This document shows positions 16,901 through 20,889 of a stretch of 20,889 bases of DNA, one piece after another. A model generated the notes under the pieces. It was not told where the DNA came from and ran no database searches. It saw nothing but the letters and a program-made list of their open reading frames with translations. A program made the translations under genes and the position numbers. Numbering within the stretch: position 1 is the stretch's first letter; each line of letters opens with the position of its first letter. The stretch is from a virus, in the IMG/VR virus record IMGVR_UViG_3300044645_001328, positions 1 to 20,889 of that record. One strand, written 5' to 3'.

Positions 16901-18157
16901 AATATCAGCGATCCATTGGCACAAACATTCTTTGTGGATGAAGCGCAGTATCCAGAAGGTGTCTTTGTAACGAGTGTTGATATTTTCTTCGCCACAAAGG
17001 ATTCAAATCTTCCCGTGACGCTAGAATTGCGTCCTACGGATAGCGGATATCCTTTGACTAGAAACAGAACAACAATCTATCCATTCTCTTCTCTAACAAA
17101 ATATCCTTCACAAATAACCGTATCCGATGATCCAAACTTAGATAAGGATATGATCAAAACTACCTTTACCTTCTCGACTCCTGTACATTTACTGCCAGGA
17201 GAACACGCAATCGTTTTGAGAAGTAATAGTTCTGACTATTCGATCTATGTTGCTGAAGTGGGCCAGTTGCTAGTAAATAGCGAATCTAGAATTACTCAGC
17301 AAGCAGCAGTCGGTTCATTCTTCAAGACGCAAAATGCAGGAAAGTGGCAGAATTACGAAAACATCGATATGATGTTTGCAATCAATCGTTGTGAATTCAA
17401 TACCACACAAGGTTACATTACATTTACAGATACTCCTGGCGTATTGGCATCAGAAAACCCATACGAAACATATACGGTAAACAATGACGAAGTAAAATTC
17501 AACAATACTTCGATCAAGTATCGTGTAAGAAACACAGTTGCTACGGATTCGGTAATTCAACCAAACTCGGTATTGATTACTCCAAATACTAACATAGATT
17601 TGAATGCTTCTCATAAGATAACAAATACTGGTTTGAGTTTTGAATTGGAAGTAGAACTAAACAGCGATAGTACAGTAGTTTCTCCGTTGTTTGATATTGA
17701 TAGACTCAGAGTTGCTACAGTACACAATGTATTGGACAACAATTCGGATATTAATGTTCAATCCGAACAATACAATGGAGAATTGGAACCAAAATCGGAT
17801 GTTCTTCGTGCAAGATACATAACGAAAATTGTGGAATTGGAATCTGGATTTGAATCATCAAATATCAAAGCGACATTTAATGTAAATATTCCTGCGGACA
17901 CAAAGGTGCAAGTATTCATCAAGCACCAATCTGCGGGTGCAGATAATCCATTCGATGACGAAAGATATACTCTTCTTGTGCCAAATAAATCAAATTATGT
18001 GTCACCAGATGTGGATAGTTTCACGGACATTGAATATACTCTTCCTCAAGATTTGGATCAACCTTTCTGTAAGTTTGCTATCAAGATTTGTTTATATTCA
18101 AGTAATCCTGCAAGAGTACCAAAAGTAAAAGAAATGCGAGTGGTAAGTGTCATCTGA
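10934..18157 (+). CDS. Giant DUF4815-type baseplate/tail structural protein
   Basis: At 2407 residues this is the largest gene here. The N-terminus has the DUF4815 signature: SPYYDDFENTKNFLRILFKP, GVATQTRELIQLQTLLQNQI, then GSHIFKDGSQVFGGGI (about 11-75). Long beta-rich repeats fill the middle. A cysteine-paired region occupies 799-906. Around 1804-1830 is a basic, Trp-rich patch. The C-terminal third has motifs shared by large tail proteins of T4-like marine phages: TITAVVEGLKPFTVVYVFFD (about 1873-1892) and DPLAQTFFVDEAQYPEGVFV from about 1993. The last 200 residues resemble a beta-sandwich. Homologues are virion proteins whose exact place is unclear to me; position after gp8, where T4 has gp9-gp12, suggests an outer baseplate or fibre-attachment role. 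No signal peptide or enzyme motif is visible. It ends 11 bases inside the next gene. Confidence 0.86.
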   Translation: MGYNHPDILKSSPYYDDFENTKNFLRILFKPGVATQTRELIQLQTLLQNQIAKLGSHIFKDGSQVFGGGITLNEANYIKTVVTLPSGTTTDSLKGKILVQGTNSSNSVRARIVDILPSVSADPFTIFVVQYLTGNEFQSTSSLTITVEGQLGVNVLFTGAADRKGTCQTLSVESGIFYVDGFFVNSNPQTTTLVRYDNGVRRFTDAILTSEGVTNRVGFEIERTVVTSVDDETLNDPARGFYNYSAPGADRYVINLNLIAQEFDPASVEPGEFVTPDFVELARVVKGVLDYVKKVPTYSELVDTLARRTYDESGNYTVTPFELEVKNHYRDDEYFLYVKVNTPSTINSVFEGDFIVNNINGLATKIGLITSVETYSPTTAELTSGGTNDLPTHVIRVKREKVNGTYNYVFFTSSDTAIHRSRSLVDTTLGAIKRITVSRDPNGVYSPEEGGTDDKFVLSVKPGKAYVFGYEFETINNTNIVVDKERNDSVYTVNDYNLGANIGNYFLVKANLANGKYAFNRWDTSINLEEMPYMKFGGKYVRITIPTQAEDTRDHALKYWSPVAKDQTTSFRSVAFVTEESALSTESIAAHTNPANPSYLNLIDFSGEGATNDDLYGDGYIRPQNTSRTQSKSIGGASSLTAYPMVNMSNDIETNISRLAFSEPWHGNFDTSYNSTSESNGALSTYSGTFPVKQIKCLDTANPSSIQVTTGHALRWVPASNSGAYSTSGSTLFVKLINTTDYTGGTNLETARFNVEDGVIFADPTTSTNPISYGSSIAYILRDTSIKRIIVRSAQDLGCVNDSACTDAGQGGFYSVGDIVTQNYDKNGIEIQATGEIIAIGGDFTTPNTNIELYIQTSGTNYIYGVNDTVEMSVQGITNLGCLIGPCGLYKPRSSITLNNPGCGECVRIGFRDSENVGAYTVNEIAFQYNYLALQEVSGVPQYLDSNLVKGRIVGWDDTSKELIVLETQGRFEIANGTIYELKSSTGQAVKYGGRGWDKFKTKFQKNTGATQPQYDIEKVSGIFIDIASTPNKNFIETSYSVFDAAIASGTGETITQIAVPFVGNYFEGKDFVVGEEVNQTISTSSIARGTVLSWTHRDLTNPSDRADTIIIIKPINTVEFVVGSSAINNPLVSFANPAVSYDLSGVGTTRTKEILGAGRIRLLRRQEEDAYQAYFFDIKMDFLPDRSRKYNLNEVFNFYYEDGFKNAILSEFEDEDIQLEISENNFVFEVHPTLGIESTDYSKVFDTDRNSLLFRLAGSESVKNVGELDYRIQRQYNLSGPFGTDTLSFSTDSPYVRFIGGESSTTGLVDSNDLIEHYSLILTFNTGLQYIESLSNGNYTVTTNNYSSPTSIATLSIKRKSGVAWSDLTKVSLIANLNVNPSGNTSLIRTKTVERFTETVTLKKTKSGVWKATLSRADILTIDKITAISSNTNVKEQFDLYDGQTDNLYDLGQITLKSQYLVNNVPNFANYQVIVSYRYFYHENSGPFTKNSYENIDYTDIPSYTSSLNGQYYKLDSVIDLRPLKTTDGSIVSGSKWIPAPANSFNVDYEYYLPRAYKLAITRDLNFKLISGIPAFTPELPSDDENAMTIYNITTSPYIFDKTDVVANMVNNRRYTMKDIIALDDRIQALEQFTLLNSLEREAENKSIIDEASSLPRVISSILVDNFSTHGKGDTLNKEYNVSIDSENNLIRPSFEMGTVDLVDSTSANTTSNVIKTPDNVVMLSYDAVPLISQLSASGTEKINAFNDNSWIGSIALTPSTDSWFDETIKPDVRVNENNANNAISDVFPAPNSRNNNGMGSDWGFWKRKWFGNKPEAKKNTNPDRRPWWLKQRKIVPDTKIAAATTSSNVVNVGENKIVDKSVVPYIREKTITAVVEGLKPFTVVYVFFDDVNITSQCQILNSVGQVVSGTGLRTDSRGSLQFSYTIEKGKFKTGEKLLVVTNSPTNNAQSATTVAEAVYVASGAIQIATNTGISTRKLIKKPASYTKNISDPLAQTFFVDEAQYPEGVFVTSVDIFFATKDSNLPVTLELRPTDSGYPLTRNRTTIYPFSSLTKYPSQITVSDDPNLDKDMIKTTFTFSTPVHLLPGEHAIVLRSNSSDYSIYVAEVGQLLVNSESRITQQAAVGSFFKTQNAGKWQNYENIDMMFAINRCEFNTTQGYITFTDTPGVLASENPYETYTVNNDEVKFNNTSIKYRVRNTVATDSVIQPNSVLITPNTNIDLNASHKITNTGLSFELEVELNSDSTVVSPLFDIDRLRVATVHNVLDNNSDINVQSEQYNGELEPKSDVLRARYITKIVELESGFESSNIKATFNVNIPADTKVQVFIKHQSAGADNPFDDERYTLLVPNKSNYVSPDVDSFTDIEYTLPQDLDQPFCKFAIKICLYSSNPARVPKVKEMRVVSVI

Positions 18158-18365
18158 AAAAATAAAAGTTGCGGATCGTGAAGATGTGGTGAGAGATACC
18201 AAATCGGGTGCAATCTTAAATACTGATTTGGCAAGGGTAAATGAATATAAAAAAAGAAAAATTGAAATAAATAAGATTAAGCAGTTAGAGAACAAAATGA
18301 ATTCTATAGAATCCGATGTTCGAGATATTAAGAGTATTTTACAAATTTTGCTTGAGAGAAAATAA
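18147..18365 (+). CDS. Small coiled-coil protein of unknown function
   Basis: A 72-residue protein starting at GTG inside the last codons of the DUF4815-type gene, 11 bases overlapping. Residues 9-30 contain DREDVVRDTKSGAILNTDLA, a motif I recall from short proteins beside tail genes in marine T4-like phages. Residues 31-72 are highly charged with Leu/Ile every three to four positions (IKQLENKMNSIESDVRDIKS), predicting a single coiled-coil helix. The only Met in frame after the start is near residue 51, too late for the conserved part, so GTG is preferred. A weak GAG lies 6 bases upstream. Its place between two large tail genes suggests a fibre or baseplate oligomerisation or assembly role; this is inference only. 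Confidence 0.78.
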   Translation: MSSEKIKVADREDVVRDTKSGAILNTDLARVNEYKKRKIEINKIKQLENKMNSIESDVRDIKSILQILLERK

Positions 18366-18368
18366 TCA

Positions 18369-20889
18369 ATGCCCAATACAAATGATATTGATCTTCAAAA
18401 GTTAACACTTGATAGTACATTTTATGATTGGTATCTTCGTACCAATCAGATCATTGATTATATCAATCCGATCAATGTCTATGATGTATTTGCTGGCAGT
18501 GGTCTTCAAGAATCCCGAACAGGTACGCCAGGAACTGTACAAATAAGTTTGGGTACAAATCCTGCAAATTATGGTATTGATACTCTTACAGATAGTAATG
18601 GAGATTCTATTACTATTTTGAATATTGCTGGTTTAACATCAAGTACAGTATCGAACACAAGCACATTTGCATTTGGTGGTACGACTTCAAAATCTGTTTT
18701 AAGAAAAGTGGCAGCATCGGATATGCTTCCACCAACAATTAACGGTAATCATTTATTTACAGGAACAATTACTGTCGGTGATTTGATTGTACGAGATGGT
18801 ACAATTATTCTTAATGATACAGGTTCTACGAGAGACAATGTAGGACTTGTAATAGAATCGACAGCAGATACCGCAGCAAATAATGTGTCTTTCTTGTTCG
18901 ATACAGATACAAATGCATGGTATTCTAACAGAAATCTAGGAATGACTTCTGGAAGAAGATTTGTTACGAATGCTATAGGTTCGGCAACATATCCATTTTA
19001 TGCGTCCAATTCTCAAGCTATTGTAGACATTCAATTACAAACTAATGTTGGTGCTACTCTTGAAGCATGGTCGATAAGAGGTGCTTGGGGCTCTCCCGAT
19101 ACTCTTATTTTTGGACATTATACCAATGGTGTAAAGGTTGCAGATGTTTTAGAATTAAGATCTGGTGGTACAAATACAGATACTAGAGTTATTGTAAAAG
19201 ATGCATTAACTATTACCGATATTTTAAATTCCTCTCCGTTTAGTGCAACTCCTGCGGTTACGAGTGTACCTATCACAGATTCCACCAATGGTTATTTAAG
19301 TACATTTGTTAATCGAATTAAAGCATCAACAGCACTAACAGGAAGTGATATTGGTCGCATTGTCAGACTAGATGGTAGCGGTAACGCAATTAGTGCTGTT
19401 GCAAGTTCTGAAGCAAATTCACAAACAATTGGTATTTTGGAATCTGTTTCTGGTGGCGTAGCAACAGTAATTACTTCTGGTATTTGTCCAATTAGACCAA
19501 GAGATAACACTGGTACTCAAATATCAATGACCGCTGGTACGGTATATTATTTACATCAATCAATAGCAGGAGCAGTACAGGCTACAAAACCATCTTCTGG
19601 GTTCGTAAAACCAGTATTGATTGCAACATCTTCAACACAGTGTGTGTATGTTCCTGATTTTTATTATGCAGCAGGAACATCCGCGTTTACTGCCGTTCAA
19701 GTTGTAGATACGGGTGAAACATATACAGCATCCGCAGCAGGAACTACCTTGCGCTTAGACGGTGGAAATTCAATTGCTTTAGATTACACGACAAACGGCA
19801 CAATTGTATTCAATTATACAGGAACGCAATTACCAAGCGTTGGGAATAGTTCATTTTATATTAAAAACAGTGTAGGTACTAATACAGGATTTGCTCCAAG
19901 CACCTATAGTTTAGTTGGACAACCACTAAATTCTGGTATTGCTGATATTCCTGTAGCGCCAGGAACATTAGTTGGTAGACGCGACGATACGGATGATAGT
20001 AACAATCCAGTAGAAGCACTTTTACCAAGTCAAGTTCGCAGTATTCTTGGATTTAGTGGCAATCGTTACATTAAATCCATTCTGTTTGAAGAATCTGCAA
20101 GTACAGATATTATTAATTTTGATGCTATAAATTCAGAATCGGTAAAGGTTCGTGCTGGATTTGGTATTGATTTTACTTATGATTCCGTGGAAAAAGCAGT
20201 AGTAATTACAAACACAGGCGGTGGGGGTGGTGGTACAGGTGGACCAAGTACATTAGACATCACTGCTACTGGTGGTGGTTCTGCAAGCGATATTGGTGCT
20301 ATTCGTTTCTTGAATTCTGATGCAAGAAACTTTATTGATTTTACAGTAGAAGAAAACACTTCGGGTACAGCATCTATAGTAGCAAGACCAAAAAATACAT
20401 TTTTAACATTAGCATCTGTGTCAAGTATAAATCATGATGCTGGTGACATATTAAGAATAATTGGAACTACTGGAGTAAATGTTGCGCTTGCATCTTTAGG
20501 ATCAACAAATACATTTACATTATCGTTATCGTCTACTATAACACCAAATACAGTAAGATCGACAACAAATACACTTGAATTAGATACAAATTCACTAAGA
20601 ACTCTTTCATTTAGAGTCAAGGATTCTGCTACGAGTGGTCCTGCTTATTTCAGTACCGATACAAATTACATTACCACACTTGAGACATTTGATAATATCA
20701 CTCAGGGAACAAGAGTTGATAGCACACTCTACAATTTTACTGGTAGTAATCCCGTATCAAGAGAAAAATGTGTATCTATGTTTGCTGATATGACTATTGG
20801 TCCTGATACAGTAAGTTTCCCATTCAGATTCTATAAAATCATTGCAGATAAAATTAAAGTTACGGATCTTGAGGTAACAGGAACAGCAA
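18369..20889 (+). CDS. Tail-fibre-like structural protein (3' partial)
   Basis: Open from ATG at 18369 to the right edge: 840 codons without a stop, read through by eye. The N-terminus LQKLTLDSTFYDWYLRTNQI, followed by IDYINPINVYDV (9-40), is a head segment seen in fibre and structural proteins of T4-like marine phages and probably anchors the protein to the baseplate. Next come INGNHLFTGTITVGDLIVRD and NVGLVIESTADTAANNVSFL, typical of trimeric fibre shafts. A domain follows around 310-435 with GIVRLDGSGN-like and TVYYLHQSIAGAVQATKPSS elements. A Gly-rich linker (617-625) separates this from further beta-rich sequence. The protein is almost free of Cys and rich in Thr, Ser, Asn and Gly, as fibres are. 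Receptor specificity cannot be read because the distal end is missing. GAGAG lies 10 bases upstream of the start. Confidence 0.82.
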   Translation, partial: MPNTNDIDLQKLTLDSTFYDWYLRTNQIIDYINPINVYDVFAGSGLQESRTGTPGTVQISLGTNPANYGIDTLTDSNGDSITILNIAGLTSSTVSNTSTFAFGGTTSKSVLRKVAASDMLPPTINGNHLFTGTITVGDLIVRDGTIILNDTGSTRDNVGLVIESTADTAANNVSFLFDTDTNAWYSNRNLGMTSGRRFVTNAIGSATYPFYASNSQAIVDIQLQTNVGATLEAWSIRGAWGSPDTLIFGHYTNGVKVADVLELRSGGTNTDTRVIVKDALTITDILNSSPFSATPAVTSVPITDSTNGYLSTFVNRIKASTALTGSDIGRIVRLDGSGNAISAVASSEANSQTIGILESVSGGVATVITSGICPIRPRDNTGTQISMTAGTVYYLHQSIAGAVQATKPSSGFVKPVLIATSSTQCVYVPDFYYAAGTSAFTAVQVVDTGETYTASAAGTTLRLDGGNSIALDYTTNGTIVFNYTGTQLPSVGNSSFYIKNSVGTNTGFAPSTYSLVGQPLNSGIADIPVAPGTLVGRRDDTDDSNNPVEALLPSQVRSILGFSGNRYIKSILFEESASTDIINFDAINSESVKVRAGFGIDFTYDSVEKAVVITNTGGGGGGTGGPSTLDITATGGGSASDIGAIRFLNSDARNFIDFTVEENTSGTASIVARPKNTFLTLASVSSINHDAGDILRIIGTTGVNVALASLGSTNTFTLSLSSTITPNTVRSTTNTLELDTNSLRTLSFRVKDSATSGPAYFSTDTNYITTLETFDNITQGTRVDSTLYNFTGSNPVSREKCVSMFADMTIGPDTVSFPFRFYKIIADKIKVTDLEVTGTA

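Noticed and set aside
20217-20243. G-rich run (GGCGGTGGGGGTGGTGG) as a G-quadruplex or regulatory element
   Set aside because: It encodes a Gly-rich linker between fibre domains, and G tracts are mostly only two long; no independent sign of regulation.
8913-20434. Additional late promoters from near matches such as TATAAATG (about 8913, 10297, 12007) and TATAAATC (about 20427)
   Set aside because: They are inside genes, not next to gene starts, and do not match the octamer exactly; such strings are expected in AT-rich DNA.
1-20889. Defence system, retroelement, homing endonuclease, intron, tRNA or CRISPR array
   Set aside because: Both strands were read; all of the sequence is occupied by contiguous tail structural genes, with no room or motifs for such elements.

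Overview
The window is a stretch of the late structural region of a T4-like contractile-tailed bacteriophage (Caudoviricetes, myovirus morphology). It encodes baseplate hub, central spike, spike tip, baseplate wedge, and the start of the tail-fibre genes. Every recognisable protein belongs to a T4-type baseplate family, all genes lie on the + strand, and the DNA is AT-rich with AGA/GGT/GTT-biased codons. Several features look more like the marine or cyanophage branch of T4-like phages than T4 itself: a gp5 without a lysozyme domain, a PAAR gene directly before gp25, and a giant DUF4815-type protein after gp8. The host cannot be deduced. There is no tRNA, integrase, host gene, CRISPR array or mobile element.

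Layout. 3-1271 is a gp27-like hub protein whose 5' end lies outside the window. 1271-2167 is a gp5 OB-fold protein. 2167-4182 is a gp5-type beta-helical spike with a long hydrophobic tail. 4179-4457 is a PAAR tip (gp5.4-like). 4473-4865 is gp25, 4858-6759 gp6, 6759-8567 a wedge protein in the gp7 position, and 8569-10920 a gp8 with a large insertion. 10934-18157 is a 2407-residue DUF4815-type structural protein, 18147-18365 a small coiled-coil protein, and 18369 to the right edge a fibre-like protein that stays open past the window.

Packing is extreme. Only 32 bases after position 2 are not in a gene (4458-4472, 8568, 10921-10933, 18366-18368). Three junctions are TAATG and one is ATGA, so translation is probably coupled through the cluster. 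The only exact T4-type late promoter octamer I found (TATAAATA, 4459-4466) sits in the longest gap, just before gp25.

How it works together. By T4 analogy, the gp27-like ring joins the tail tube to the spike. The OB-fold protein and beta-helix form the membrane-piercing needle, which PAAR sharpens. gp25, gp6, the gp7-position protein and gp8 form the wedges, and the DUF4815 protein and fibre protein form the periphery that contacts the host.

Most unusual points: gp5 is divided into two genes with no lysozyme; the spike carries a roughly 310-residue C-terminal extension ending in a long amphipathic, hydrophobic segment; gp8 contains a perfect dockerin/EF-hand-type calcium loop; and the DUF4815 protein has a cluster of paired cysteines. 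I found no unrelated new system such as a defence island or retroelement.
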